Numbered from the stretch's first letter, positions 42,057 through 49,794 are shown. The stretch: DNA of 60,429 bases from a virus (IMGVR_UViG_3300045996_001806:1-60429), one strand, 5' to 3'. Numbers and translations are program-made. The notes: generated by a model not told the origin, from the letters alone.

Positions 42057-42356
42057 TTGTCGGACTTCGAGATGTGGAGCCTGATCGTGGGCTTCGTGCT
42101 GCCGCCCGCTCTGGCGGTCATCCAGCAGAGCGGCTGGTCACAGCAGTTGAGGGCGATGGTGGCGTTTGTGGCTTGCGCTATCGCCGGAGCCGGCGTTGCC
42201 TACTTCCAGGGAGATCTCAATCTCGAGCGCTGGGTGGAGGCAGCACTCGTGGTGCTCGTGACCGCGGTCGCCACCTATCGCAACTTCTGGAAGCCCACCC
42301 AGATCGCGCCGGCGATCGAGTCGAAGACGAACCTTGGCGGGGACGGAGGAACGTAG
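42057..42356 (+). CDS. holin
   Basis: A 99-residue protein with three hydrophobic helices at about 6-23 (MWSLIVGFVLPPALAVIQQ), 31-50 (MVAFVACAIAGAGVAYF) and 59-80 (WVEAALVVLVTAVATYRNFW) and the C-terminal WKPTQIAPAIESKT, typical of actinophage holins. It forms the membrane lesions that release the endolysin. TTG start behind GAAGGAGG. Confidence 0.75.
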   Translation: MSDFEMWSLIVGFVLPPALAVIQQSGWSQQLRAMVAFVACAIAGAGVAYFQGDLNLERWVEAALVVLVTAVATYRNFWKPTQIAPAIESKTNLGGDGGT

Positions 42357-42400
42357 TACGATCGACGAACCCAGATCCTCCCCAGTACGTACCGCAGTGA

Positions 42401-42430
42401 GAAACGGCCCCACCCCCTCGGGGCCGTTTC
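42401..42430 (+). terminator. strong intrinsic terminator after the late genes
   Basis: GAAACGGCCCC (42401-42411) and GGGGCCGTTTC (42420-42430) form an 11-bp perfect stem with an eight-base loop, followed by CCTTTCC. It ends the rightward late transcript directly before the promoter at 42441. Confidence 0.85.
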
Positions 42431-42440
42431 CCTTTCCAGC

Positions 42441-42468
42441 TTGACACAGACCAGTACGGGTGTAACAT
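42441..42468 (+). promoter_or_regulatory. near-leaderless promoter for the early/replication genes
   Basis: TTGACA at 42441-42446, 16 bases, TAACAT at 42463-42468; start of transcription at about the ATG (42476). CCAGTACG is present in the spacer (42451-42458) and again at 42382-42389, a possible operator for the ribbon-helix-helix protein that is made first. Confidence 0.7.
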
Positions 42469-42475
42469 CCGTTCC

Positions 42476-42649
42476 ATGAGTACGAATGAACAGCAGGTAC
42501 CGATCATGCTCCGGGCTCGGCTGACCGAGACGGAGTGGGCCGAGATCCGCAAGCTGGCCATCGACGAGAAGGAGCACAACGCGGATCTCGTGGCCGATCT
42601 CATTCGCAGGGGCTTGGCCGCACGTAAGGCCGAAGCAGCCGCTGCCTGA
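42476..42649 (+). CDS. ribbon-helix-helix DNA-binding protein
   Basis: A 57-residue protein. VPIMLRARLTETEWAEIRKL is a beta strand and helix, and NADLVADLIRRGLAA the second helix, the layout of Arc/CopG-type ribbon-helix-helix repressors. The ATG lies at or next to the transcription start of the promoter at 42441, so the mRNA is leaderless. It is probably an autoregulator of the operon. Confidence 0.7.
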   Translation: MSTNEQQVPIMLRARLTETEWAEIRKLAIDEKEHNADLVADLIRRGLAARKAEAAAA

Positions 42650-42664
42650 CCGAAAGGGACCCAG

Positions 42665-43009
42665 ATGACGACTGGACTTCTCCTCACGTACCCCTTCTCC
42701 GACCGCGACGGCAAGGCCGCCGACATGGAAGAGGCCTGGGCGATCTGGCACGAGCGCGCTCTGCGCGAGCTGCGGTTCCGCGCGAGCCTCGACCAGGACG
42801 ACATGCTCGAGCTTCGGGAGGTCACGCTCACCGAGCGGGTGGCTGCACGAGATGCTGGCGATGTCTGCCACGTCTGCGGGGAACTCGTGACCTGGGTCGA
42901 CCACCTGCCCCCGCGTGATCCCTTCGGCGCCGTGCGCTGCTTCAAGAACGTGCGCACGCTGCAGCCGACGCAGATCGAAGTCATCGACATCCTCGGGAGG
43001 CAGGTCTGA
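42665..43009 (+). CDS. hypothetical protein with CxxC pair
   Basis: A 114-residue protein: an acidic N-terminal helix (KAADMEEAWAIWHERALREL), CHVCGELV at about 68-75, and a C-terminal strand (LQPTQIEVIDILGR). One Cys pair is too few for a complete zinc ribbon unless His residues help. ATG behind GAAAGGGACC; the stop overlaps the RecT gene. Confidence 0.6.
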   Translation: MTTGLLLTYPFSDRDGKAADMEEAWAIWHERALRELRFRASLDQDDMLELREVTLTERVAARDAGDVCHVCGELVTWVDHLPPRDPFGAVRCFKNVRTLQPTQIEVIDILGRQV

Positions 43010-44154
43010 TGAGCCAGGCACCAGCAGTCCGCGAGATGCCGGATCAGGCTGCTCCGGCGCTCCGTACCGAGAACACGCTCTCCAACGAGCAGATCCGCTA
43101 CATCGCGAACACGGAGATCGTGCCGAAGCACCTGCGCGGCAAGCCCGACGCGATGATCGCGGTCATCCTCAAGGGCCGCGCGCTCGGCCTCGACGACATC
43201 CATTCGCTGACGGCCGTCAACTTCATCGAGGGCAAGCCGACGCTCGCCGCCGAGACGATGGTCACGCTCGTGCGCCGACGCGGCCACTCGATCATGTGGG
43301 ACGCGAAGACCGGCGAGTCGTGCACGGTGACTGGCAAGCGCTCCGACACCGGGGACGAGGGTTCCGTCACGTGGACGATGAAGATGGCCAAGGACGCGGG
43401 CCTGATCGGCAAGGACAACTGGCGCCGCTACCCCGACACAATGCTCTTCTGGCGTGCGGTGTCGCAGCTTTGCCGGATGCTCTTCGCCGACGTCCTCATG
43501 GGCGCCTCGTACACCGAGGACGAGGCCCAGGAGGCAGCCGAGCGCGGCCGCGTCACTGAGGCGGTCTCCGGGCTTCCCGCGGTCGAGGAAGCGCACATCC
43601 GCCAGGAGCCGGTCGCCGGCCCCAGCGAGGCGCAGCTCAACCGCCTTGCTCGGCTCGAGGAGCGCTCGGGCGATGCCTACAAGGTCGTGCTGCGCGGCGT
43701 GTTCGGGGTCGAGATGTCCTCGCAACTCGACGCGAGCGCGGCAACCCAGTACGAGGCGATGCTGACGCAGGCATTGCCTCCAGAGGACTCGGCAGAGGGT
43801 CCACACGAGGGCACGCCCTCGGACGAGGACGAGCGTGGAGGCTCCTCACCTGACGGCGATGAGAAGAGCGACTCGTCCCCCTCTGCCGAGCTACCCGACG
43901 AACCCGCGCCGGAGGTCGACGAGGTGGTCAACGGCGAGATCGTCGAAGAGACGGACGAGCGCCTCATCGAGATCGCTGGCGAGACCGAGATCCCGATCGG
44001 CAGCTACCGCGGCAAGACGCTCGCCGAGATCCACGACGGCTGGATCAAGTACGGCCTCGAGAACACCGGGAAGCTCCCGGATGCGTTCGTCGAGGCCCTC
44101 GAGCTTTGGGCGCGCGAGCGCAAGCCCGAGATCTGGCAGCAGGTGCGCGGATGA
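43009..44154 (+). CDS. recT: RecT-family single-strand annealing protein
   Basis: A 381-residue protein. AVILKGRALGLDDIHSLTAV and FIEGKPTLAAETMVTLVRRR are the diagnostic RecT core, and WRRYPDTMLFWRAVSQLCRM follows. Residues about 255-310 are acidic and disordered; the last 50 residues (IPIGSYRGKTLAEIHDGWIK) resemble the small GK-x-x-x-I domain (DUF3820-like) found in exonucleases. It anneals complementary strands during replication-linked recombination, with the nuclease at 44564 as likely partner. Confidence 0.85.
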   Translation: MSQAPAVREMPDQAAPALRTENTLSNEQIRYIANTEIVPKHLRGKPDAMIAVILKGRALGLDDIHSLTAVNFIEGKPTLAAETMVTLVRRRGHSIMWDAKTGESCTVTGKRSDTGDEGSVTWTMKMAKDAGLIGKDNWRRYPDTMLFWRAVSQLCRMLFADVLMGASYTEDEAQEAAERGRVTEAVSGLPAVEEAHIRQEPVAGPSEAQLNRLARLEERSGDAYKVVLRGVFGVEMSSQLDASAATQYEAMLTQALPPEDSAEGPHEGTPSDEDERGGSSPDGDEKSDSSPSAELPDEPAPEVDEVVNGEIVEETDERLIEIAGETEIPIGSYRGKTLAEIHDGWIKYGLENTGKLPDAFVEALELWARERKPEIWQQVRG

Positions 44155-44567
44155 GCACCTACCGGAAGAAGCCGGTCAAGGTCGAGGCGGTCCAGCTTCG
44201 CGGCGGTTACACCCAGGAGATCAAGGACTTCATGGGCGAGCACCCGCATGAATGGGACGGCGCGGTGGGCCTGAAGATCCCGACGCTCGAGGGCGTCATG
44301 GTCGCCTCGCAGTACGACTGGATCATCCGCGGTGTGGAGGGAGAACTCTACCCCTGCAAGCCCGGCATCTTCGGAGCGACCTACGAGGAGGTCCTCGAGT
44401 TCGACGCCGAAGAGCAGACGGCCGAGTGCGAGCCGCACCTCGGGTGCGCGACGACGGCGCAGATGCTCCACGAGTTGACTGTGCGCGCGGAGATCGGCGG
44501 CTACGCCAACTACCGCACCGTGGATGGTCACGACGCACTCGAGAAGCCGGTCGACCTGCAGCCATGA
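44151..44567 (+). CDS. phage protein of the PGDYG-like family
   Basis: A 138-residue protein with KKPVKVEAVQLRGG at the start and IPTLEGVMVASQYDWIIRGV, then YPCKPGIFGATYEEV, the recurrent pattern of a widespread small phage protein family of unknown role. C-terminal 50 residues carry two Cys and a helical part. ATG in an ATGA overlap between the RecT and nuclease genes. Confidence 0.7.
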   Translation: MSTYRKKPVKVEAVQLRGGYTQEIKDFMGEHPHEWDGAVGLKIPTLEGVMVASQYDWIIRGVEGELYPCKPGIFGATYEEVLEFDAEEQTAECEPHLGCATTAQMLHELTVRAEIGGYANYRTVDGHDALEKPVDLQP

Positions 44568-45559
44568 GCGACACCGCCGAACGTCTCCGAGGCGCGACGC
44601 GCTGGTCGATGGCGTCGCGCTGCGCCCGGCAGGCGAGCTACGGCCTGCTCGGCGTCGAGCCGACTCCGCCGACTGCCCGGGAGTCCGGGCGCATGGCTCG
44701 AGGTCGCGACGCTGGTCAGTATTTCGCTCGCCAGATGGCCGCGAAGCACGGCGCCGAGAACGTCATCCCCGAGATGGGGATCCCGTGGCCCGCGCCTCCG
44801 GCCCTGCCCATCGGCGAGCTTCACATCGACGTCGGCCTCATCAAGGACCGGATCGCGATCGAAGCGAAGAACTCGATCTACGTCGACTCCATGTACGACT
44901 CGGCGGTCATCCAGCTCGCCGGCGCGCTGCACTTCGGGCGCGAGCACTTCGACTCCGGTCTCGTCGTCTTCCTCGACCGCGACTACCAGATCACGCACGA
45001 GTTCCCGGTCTTCCTGACGGACGAGCTCGTCGAGAGCGTCGAGACGATCGCCGCGGCCGTGATCGAGGCCGGGAAGAACGGCACGATCCCCGAGCGCGTC
45101 TGCAGCACTCCCGCGGATGGCAAGGGACGCTTCTGCCCGTTCATCGAGCACTGCTTCGAGGGCTGGGTGCCGCCGGATCCCGATGAGCGCGCCGACCTCT
45201 CGCAACTCGCGTCCGAGGGCTGGCTGATCCAGCGCGATCTGAAGGCCGCGCGCGGCAGCGAGAAGGAGTTGCAAGAGCGCTGGGACGAGTGGAAGGAGCG
45301 CATGGCGGCCGCGACCGAGGGGACGCCGCCCGGCGTCGAACTCCTGGCTGGCCCGGTGAAGATCAAGCGCATCGACGTCAAGGGCCGCGAGACCTTCTCG
45401 CTGGCCAAGGCGCGCACCGCTGGCGTCTGGGGTCCCGGCGACGAAGAGCGCTTCGGCCCCTTCACGAAGATCGGCGAGCCGTCTGTGCGCTTCGACCTCA
45501 TGCGCACCGAAGCGGGCGGAGATCTCGACATCGACTACGGCGAGGAGGCTCCGTTCTGA
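44564..45559 (+). CDS. Cas4/RecB-like PD-(D/E)XK nuclease with probable iron-sulfur cluster
   Basis: A 331-residue protein. LHIDVGLIKDRIAIEAKNS carries the D...ExK active site (Asp89, Glu100, Lys102). Cys20 together with Cys180, Cys191 and Cys197 gives the one-plus-three Cys pattern of Cas4/AddB iron-sulfur nucleases. It likely makes 3' single strands for RecT. The extreme C-terminus EEAPF is similar to the SSB tip. ATG in an ATGA overlap. Confidence 0.85.
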   Translation: MSDTAERLRGATRWSMASRCARQASYGLLGVEPTPPTARESGRMARGRDAGQYFARQMAAKHGAENVIPEMGIPWPAPPALPIGELHIDVGLIKDRIAIEAKNSIYVDSMYDSAVIQLAGALHFGREHFDSGLVVFLDRDYQITHEFPVFLTDELVESVETIAAAVIEAGKNGTIPERVCSTPADGKGRFCPFIEHCFEGWVPPDPDERADLSQLASEGWLIQRDLKAARGSEKELQERWDEWKERMAAATEGTPPGVELLAGPVKIKRIDVKGRETFSLAKARTAGVWGPGDEERFGPFTKIGEPSVRFDLMRTEAGGDLDIDYGEEAPF

Positions 45560-45822
45560 TGCCCAACGAGAAGCGCTACGTGATCGTGCAGGCGTCCAGC
45601 ATCGAAGAGTTCGCCATGCCATCTCCGCCGACAGCGAGCAGCGACCACGATCCGCGTGCGCGGCTGAACGTCAGTGCGATCCGCGAGATCGCGAAGGCCG
45701 ACGTCGTGATCGCGATGGACCCGTCGGGCGCCGCCATCGTCGTCTTCGATTCCGACCTCGAGGACGATCAGCAAGGCGCCTTCGTGACGACGATTTACTC
45801 GCAGCCGGTGCAGTGGGCATGA
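45559..45822 (+). CDS. hypothetical protein
   Basis: An 87-residue protein: strand-helix start (KRYVIVQASSIEEFAM), flexible middle, then a compact alpha/beta part (IREIAKADVVIAMDPSGAAI). No family is recognised. ATG in a TGATG junction with the nuclease gene. Confidence 0.6.
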   Translation: MPNEKRYVIVQASSIEEFAMPSPPTASSDHDPRARLNVSAIREIAKADVVIAMDPSGAAIVVFDSDLEDDQQGAFVTTIYSQPVQWA

Positions 45823-46259
45823 GCATCGTCGAGAGAGGGCAGGCGGAGATCGAGCAGCGCGAGCGCGAAGCTCAGGCCCGTAGGGAGCGCTGGTACGACG
45901 AGAACCGCCGACACACGATCTCGAGGTTCCGGCAGGACTTCTACAGGCATCTCTACATCCGCAATCCGGACAAACGCGCCTGGTCGCGCGTGATCCCCGG
46001 CCCGGACATGCCCGAAGTGACCGACTGGGATACCACTGGCCCTGGCGATACACGCGCGCCTTCCACCTTCATCTGCGAGGGCATCCGCTACGCCTGCCGC
46101 TGGGAATACAGGGGAGGCTCGGACCGCGCGGACTGGGATGACGGCTGGTGGCCCCAGTGGTTCGTTGTCGTCGAGCGGCCCAGGTTCTTCGGGCTGCTGC
46201 GTCGGCGCGAAGAGATCCAGGTGCACGGCCCTGCGCAGGTAGCGGAAGCGCTGGCATGA
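45819..46259 (+). CDS. hypothetical basic protein
   Basis: A 146-residue protein. A charged N-terminal helix (GQAEIEQREREAQARRERWY) leads into a Trp-rich beta part (GIRYACRWEYRGGSDRADWD, WWPQWFVVVERPRFFG). ATG 45819 is chosen for its ATGA overlap; GTG 45813 adds two residues. Function unknown. Confidence 0.6.
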   Translation: MSIVERGQAEIEQREREAQARRERWYDENRRHTISRFRQDFYRHLYIRNPDKRAWSRVIPGPDMPEVTDWDTTGPGDTRAPSTFICEGIRYACRWEYRGGSDRADWDDGWWPQWFVVVERPRFFGLLRRREEIQVHGPAQVAEALA

Positions 46260-47458
46260 GGATCATCACCCTCAAGGCCGAGAACGTGAAGCGGCTGAAG
46301 GCGGTCGAGATCTCACCCGACGGCGACGTCGTGGTCATCGCCGGCCGCAACGCACAGGGCAAGACAAGCGTGCTCGACGCGATCTGGATGGCGCTGGCAG
46401 GCGCCGCCGGAGCGAAGGAGACGAGCCGCCCGATCAGGGACGGCGAGAAACAGGCGAGCGTAGTGCTCGACCTCGGCGATCTCGTCGTCACCCGGAAGTG
46501 GACGGATGCGGGCACTTCGCTCGCCGTAGCTGCTGCTGATGGCGCGAAGTACCCCTCCCCGCAGTCCGTCCTCGATGGTCTGATCGGGCGGCTCACCTTC
46601 GACCCGCTCGCGTTCGCAGAGGCCTCGCAGAAGGACCAGCTTGCCACGCTGCTCTCGGTGGTCGAACTCCCCTTCGACCCGGCGAAGCTCGCGATGGAGC
46701 GGCAGGGCATCTTCGACCAGCGCACGGACGTGAACCGCGAGATCAAGCGGCTCGAGGGGGCAATCGGCGAGATCCCCGACTACCCCGATGGCACGCCGGA
46801 TGAAGAGGTCTCGGTCGCCGACATCGCCGAGGAACTCGCCCTAGCCGAGCGCCTGTCAGCGCAGTACGAGGCCATGAACGCGCAGCTTCAGCGCGACCAG
46901 GCACGTCTGCGGGAGATCGAAGAGGAGGCGCGGGTCCTTCGTGCTGCGATCGCATCGGGCAAGTCCGAACTCGAGAGGTACTCCATGCCGGATGCCGATG
47001 CGCTGCGCGAGCGCATGGCAAGCGCCGAGTCGGTCAACGCGCACGTGCGAGCACAGGCGGAGACTCGTCGGCTCGTGGGCCAGCGCGGAACGATGCTGAC
47101 GGAATCCGAGCGGCTCACCGCCAGGCTCGCTGAGATCGACCGCGGGAAGGCCGACGCTCTCGCCAAGGCGAAGATGCCGCTCGAGGGCCTCTCCTTCGAC
47201 GACGAGGGCGTGCTCTTCAACGGCGTGCCCTTCTCGCAGGTCTCGGACTCGGAGAAGCTTCGCGCGTCGATGGCGATCGCGATGGCGCTCAACCCGAAGA
47301 TCCGGGTCCTGCGGATCACGGACGGGTCGCTGCTCGACTCCGAGAACATGCGCCTCATCTCGGAGATGGCCGGCGAGCACGACTTCCAGGTCTGGATCGA
47401 GCGCGTCGACGAGTCGGGAGAGGTCGGCGTGACGATCGAGGATGGGGCAGTAGCATGA
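46256..47458 (+). CDS. RecF/SMC-like AAA ATPase
   Basis: A 400-residue protein. MRIITLKAENVKRLKAVEIS starts a RecF/SbcC-type N-terminus; Walker A is GRNAQGKTS at 30-38. The centre is coiled coil (about 160-300), and the C-terminal part has VSDSEKLRASMAIAMALNP (ABC-like signature) and IRVLRITDG (Walker B region). It probably binds DNA ends or gaps with the RecT and nuclease functions nearby. Confidence 0.8.
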   Translation: MRIITLKAENVKRLKAVEISPDGDVVVIAGRNAQGKTSVLDAIWMALAGAAGAKETSRPIRDGEKQASVVLDLGDLVVTRKWTDAGTSLAVAAADGAKYPSPQSVLDGLIGRLTFDPLAFAEASQKDQLATLLSVVELPFDPAKLAMERQGIFDQRTDVNREIKRLEGAIGEIPDYPDGTPDEEVSVADIAEELALAERLSAQYEAMNAQLQRDQARLREIEEEARVLRAAIASGKSELERYSMPDADALRERMASAESVNAHVRAQAETRRLVGQRGTMLTESERLTARLAEIDRGKADALAKAKMPLEGLSFDDEGVLFNGVPFSQVSDSEKLRASMAIAMALNPKIRVLRITDGSLLDSENMRLISEMAGEHDFQVWIERVDESGEVGVTIEDGAVA

Positions 47459-47616
47459 AAGGGGGTGAGCACAGGGCACGGCGGCCTTATCGCCACGAGG
47501 CTGAACGGTGGGTTCCCGTACCGGACTCGCAATTGAGCGTAGGTCTGACGGGACGCGAGGGTAGGCCGGCCATAGCGATGACCGCCCCCGGTTCCGTGTC
47601 CTGTGCTGACTCCTGA
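47455..47616 (+). CDS. small basic peptide
   Basis: A 53-residue protein whose ATG overlaps the ATPase stop (ATGA) and whose stop overlaps the next ATG (TGATG). Basic first half (HRARRPYRHEAERWVPV), Ala/Gly/Ser-rich end. No family is recognised; reality rests on the two tight junctions. Confidence 0.5.
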   Translation: MKGGEHRARRPYRHEAERWVPVPDSQLSVGLTGREGRPAIAMTAPGSVSCADS

Positions 47617-47777
47617 TGCGGAGGCTGCTCGGACGCTGGCTCTGCCGCCTTGGTCGTCACGACTGGCGCTACTACATCGGCCACGATTTCGGCGCTGGGC
47701 TGAGCACCGCTGTGGTCGCGCGCTGTCGTCGACGTTGCGGCATCCCTGACGAACTCATCGAGGTCGTGCGTGGCTGA
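47616..47777 (+). CDS. DUF1660-like small protein
   Basis: A 53-residue protein beginning RLLGRWLCRLGRHDWRYY and ending with CRRRCGIPDELIEV. A C-x-L-x-G-x-H-x-W start and a later C-x-x-x-C are the mark of the small phage DUF1660 group. Probably zinc-binding. ATG in a TGATG junction. Confidence 0.6.
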   Translation: MRRLLGRWLCRLGRHDWRYYIGHDFGAGLSTAVVARCRRRCGIPDELIEVVRG

Positions 47778-47779
47778 CA

Positions 47780-47956
47780 ATGCTGACCCAGCGTGACTAC
47801 CTCGAGATCGAACTGCAGGGCCTGGAACGACGTCTCGCTGACGTTACGGCCCCAGGCCGTCAAGTCGCACCGACCGAAGAAGGCCGGGCCTATCGCGAGA
47901 AGCTCGAAGACGACATCGCCGAGCTCCGGGAGCGACTGGCGTCCGAGGGGGGTTAG
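47780..47956 (+). CDS. small coiled-coil protein
   Basis: A 58-residue protein of two charged helices (TQRDYLEIELQGLERRLADV and AYREKLEDDIAELRERLASE). Starts two bases after the previous stop. Function unknown. An in-frame membrane-protein ORF follows directly behind its TAG. Confidence 0.6.
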   Translation: MLTQRDYLEIELQGLERRLADVTAPGRQVAPTEEGRAYREKLEDDIAELRERLASEGG

Positions 47957-48145
47957 ATACTCACGTCACTTCAGATAGCAGCCCTCGTCACGGTCATCGT
48001 GGTGGTCTCGGCTCTCTGGTTGTGCGTGTACCTCAAGGCCTCCGCGATGACGGAGCAAGCCCGCGCTCGTTTGGCAAGCGCGGAGGACCTGTCATCGGAC
48101 AAGGAGAAGGGATCATCTTTCGTGTTTTCGCAGGAGTCGTCATAG
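47957..48145 (+). CDS. membrane protein with apparent ATA start
   Basis: Sixty-two codons directly behind the TAG of the previous gene and in the same frame. The translation has a clear membrane helix (LQIAALVTVIVVVSALWLCV) and a charged tail (EQARARLASAEDLSSDKEKG). No ATG, GTG or TTG precedes the helix; ATA 47957 lies four bases behind GAGGGGGG. Alternatives are stop-codon readthrough or GTG 47999, which would cut the helix. Possibly a spanin- or holin-type protein. Confidence 0.5.
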   Translation: MLTSLQIAALVTVIVVVSALWLCVYLKASAMTEQARARLASAEDLSSDKEKGSSFVFSQESS

Positions 48146-48879
48146 CCGCCGCGGCCGCCATCGCTTTCGTAGGCTTCACGGGCTCGGGGGCCGCCGTGGG
48201 CGAGCACCCCTTTCGTGCTCAGGCCGTAACGGACCCCAGCGCGGTTGCAGCCGCGAAGTCGAGAGGGACTGTGCGGCGGTGCCCCGATGCCCGTGGGGGA
48301 TTGCGCTTCTATCGCGTGCGCTACTCGCACCACCGCGGGGTGCGTGGCCTAGATACGCCCTGGCCGGCGGGTCGCAAGCCTCGCAACTGCGCGGACGCTC
48401 GGTACCTGTCAAGCGACGTGTGGCCTGGCCGCGCGTACAAGGAGCGGTTGAGAACGCAGAAGTGGCTTCAGTTCCAACTGCCGGACGTGGCCTCCTGGCT
48501 CGTGGCTGTGCGAATCGTGCAGCGCTTCTTCCCAGGCACCGAGCGATGGATGCTCTCGTGCTCAGACGCCGAGGGCTACAACAAGGGCGACCCTACGCGC
48601 TGGGTCACTTACGGGGGCGATCCCTTTTCGATGGCCGCCTGGTTCGCCGACGAGGTAGGGGGTCCTCCGCAGTACCGGCCAAGCACGTTCCAGGGCCACT
48701 ACCGCAACGGTCTCGACTACATCGAGGCCCGTGGCTATCGCGCTCCAGACCACCTACGCGACCACTCGACGACGACCGCCTGGCGCTCGATGTTGGCACA
48801 GGCGATCGCGATGGGCTGGGCGAGGTTCACCGGCAACGACAACTCCCACTGGTCCGCGAGTTGGGGCAACGGCTGCTGA
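48112..48879 (+). CDS. secreted transglycosylase/lysozyme-like protein, apparent ATC start
   Basis: From ATC 48112 the protein has 255 residues. A signal or anchor helix (FAGVVIAAAAAIAFVGFTG) leads to an exported domain with WMLSCSDAEGYNKGDPTRWV, STFQGHY and WARFTGNDNSHWSASWGNGC, resembling transglycosylase-like phage domains (Glu in DAEG as candidate catalyst). The strong site AAGGAG (48101-48106) is followed by ATC ATC, not by a usual start. GTG 48022 is the only standard alternative and has no ribosome site and a 124-base overlap. Confidence 0.6.
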   Translation: MIFRVFAGVVIAAAAAIAFVGFTGSGAAVGEHPFRAQAVTDPSAVAAAKSRGTVRRCPDARGGLRFYRVRYSHHRGVRGLDTPWPAGRKPRNCADARYLSSDVWPGRAYKERLRTQKWLQFQLPDVASWLVAVRIVQRFFPGTERWMLSCSDAEGYNKGDPTRWVTYGGDPFSMAAWFADEVGGPPQYRPSTFQGHYRNGLDYIEARGYRAPDHLRDHSTTTAWRSMLAQAIAMGWARFTGNDNSHWSASWGNGC

Positions 48880-49100
48880 TGAATTACGGGCGAGGAGAGG
48901 TCATCCGAAAGCGCTGGCCTCTCCTCGCCATCCTGCTCGCGAACGCACTCGCGGCGATCACGCTCTTCTGGGCGGGCATGTGGGCCGCGGAGACGAACCG
49001 CTACGACGGATGTCAGTACGTCGATGTCGGGGCTCCGTCGTTCTGGGCGTGCCCCGCAGAGAGGTCTAGGCCAGCACCGCCGACCTCCGAGCAAACGTGA
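48879..49100 (+). CDS. small membrane-anchored protein
   Basis: A 73-residue protein: basic N-terminus, a membrane helix (PLLAILLANALAAITLFWAG) and an outer Cys-containing tail (RYDGCQYVDVGAPSFWACPA). ATG overlaps the previous stop. It may be a spanin-like or cell-envelope protein for lysis together with the gene before it; this is inference. Confidence 0.6.
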   Translation: MNYGRGEVIRKRWPLLAILLANALAAITLFWAGMWAAETNRYDGCQYVDVGAPSFWACPAERSRPAPPTSEQT

Positions 49101-49252
49101 GCGCTCCGGAGCCTCCATCTCGAGTCGTGGTTTGCACCCGCTGCGGCGAGGATGTGGAGGTCTTCGGGGCGCTCTCCCTCATACGGCATCCCTACGTGTG
49201 CGTGGCCTGCCTGGATCCGAGGCACAAGTCGACTCAGAGCCTGGAGGAATAG
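49097..49252 (+). CDS. zinc-ribbon peptide
   Basis: A 51-residue protein, GTG in a GTGA overlap. VCTRCGEDVEVFG and VCVACLDP are the two C-x-x-C knuckles. Typical small phage zinc ribbon without known role. Confidence 0.6.
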   Translation: MSAPEPPSRVVVCTRCGEDVEVFGALSLIRHPYVCVACLDPRHKSTQSLEE

Positions 49253-49257
49253 TGTTG

Positions 49258-49431
49258 ATGCGCTTTATCGACAAGGTGCTCGGCGTGTCGGAGCCTCCAC
49301 CGGAGGGCAAGACCATTGCGCAACTGCCAGTGGCAACCTCGCTGCGTCCCGATGACGTGATCCCGGTCATGCAGGGCGGAGTCACGAAGCAGATCACGGT
49401 TGCTCAGTTGCGGGAGGCGATGCGTGAATGA
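49258..49431 (+). CDS. detached tail-fibre attachment-type peptide
   Basis: A 57-residue protein that consists of the module TIAQLPVATSLRPDDVIPVM, GGVTKQITVAQLREAM. The same module forms the N-terminus of the fibre at 36821 (ISELGAVTDVQDTDEFVLAR, TKKIDGVDLRAEM). Here it has no fibre behind it. ATG 49258 has a good GGAGG ten bases upstream; GTG 49252 is an alternative. Confidence 0.6.
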   Translation: MRFIDKVLGVSEPPPEGKTIAQLPVATSLRPDDVIPVMQGGVTKQITVAQLREAMRE

Positions 49432-49763
49432 GCGACCAACTCTCCCTCGTCGGCCCGTCGACACCGCCGGACCTGAAGCTCACGAAGAGGCAGCGCTTCT
49501 CCCTCGAGTTCATCGCGCACCGGCCGCCCTCGAGCGAGGAGCTCGGCGCTGCCCTGCACGAGTACCGGATGCAGGGAGGCGGCCGCGGCCACCGGGCGGA
49601 GAACCGCTGCGACTGGTGCCAGGCCGAGGGCGCGCACATGGGCAACCGCCTGCGCCAGCTCAAGCTCGTGCGCTTCGCGCGCGGACTGGGCGTGTGGTAC
49701 CTCGCTGAGAGCGGCAAGCCGAAGGCCGTCAGCGGCTCCCAGTCGGACGACATCCCCTTCTAG
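49428..49763 (+). CDS. winged-helix-like protein with SSB-type tip
   Basis: A 111-residue protein. FSLEFIAHRPPSSEELGAAL and HMGNRLRQLKLVRFARGLGV look like a small winged helix with an inserted C-x-x-C (CDWCQAEG). The C-terminus is SQSDDIPF, the classical tip of bacterial SSB that recruits repair proteins. The same ending is found on the helicase at 53270. ATG in an ATGA overlap. Confidence 0.65.
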   Translation: MSDQLSLVGPSTPPDLKLTKRQRFSLEFIAHRPPSSEELGAALHEYRMQGGGRGHRAENRCDWCQAEGAHMGNRLRQLKLVRFARGLGVWYLAESGKPKAVSGSQSDDIPF

Positions 49764-49794
49764 GTGCCTGTGGCCCCGCTCCACCCCCGAGTCC

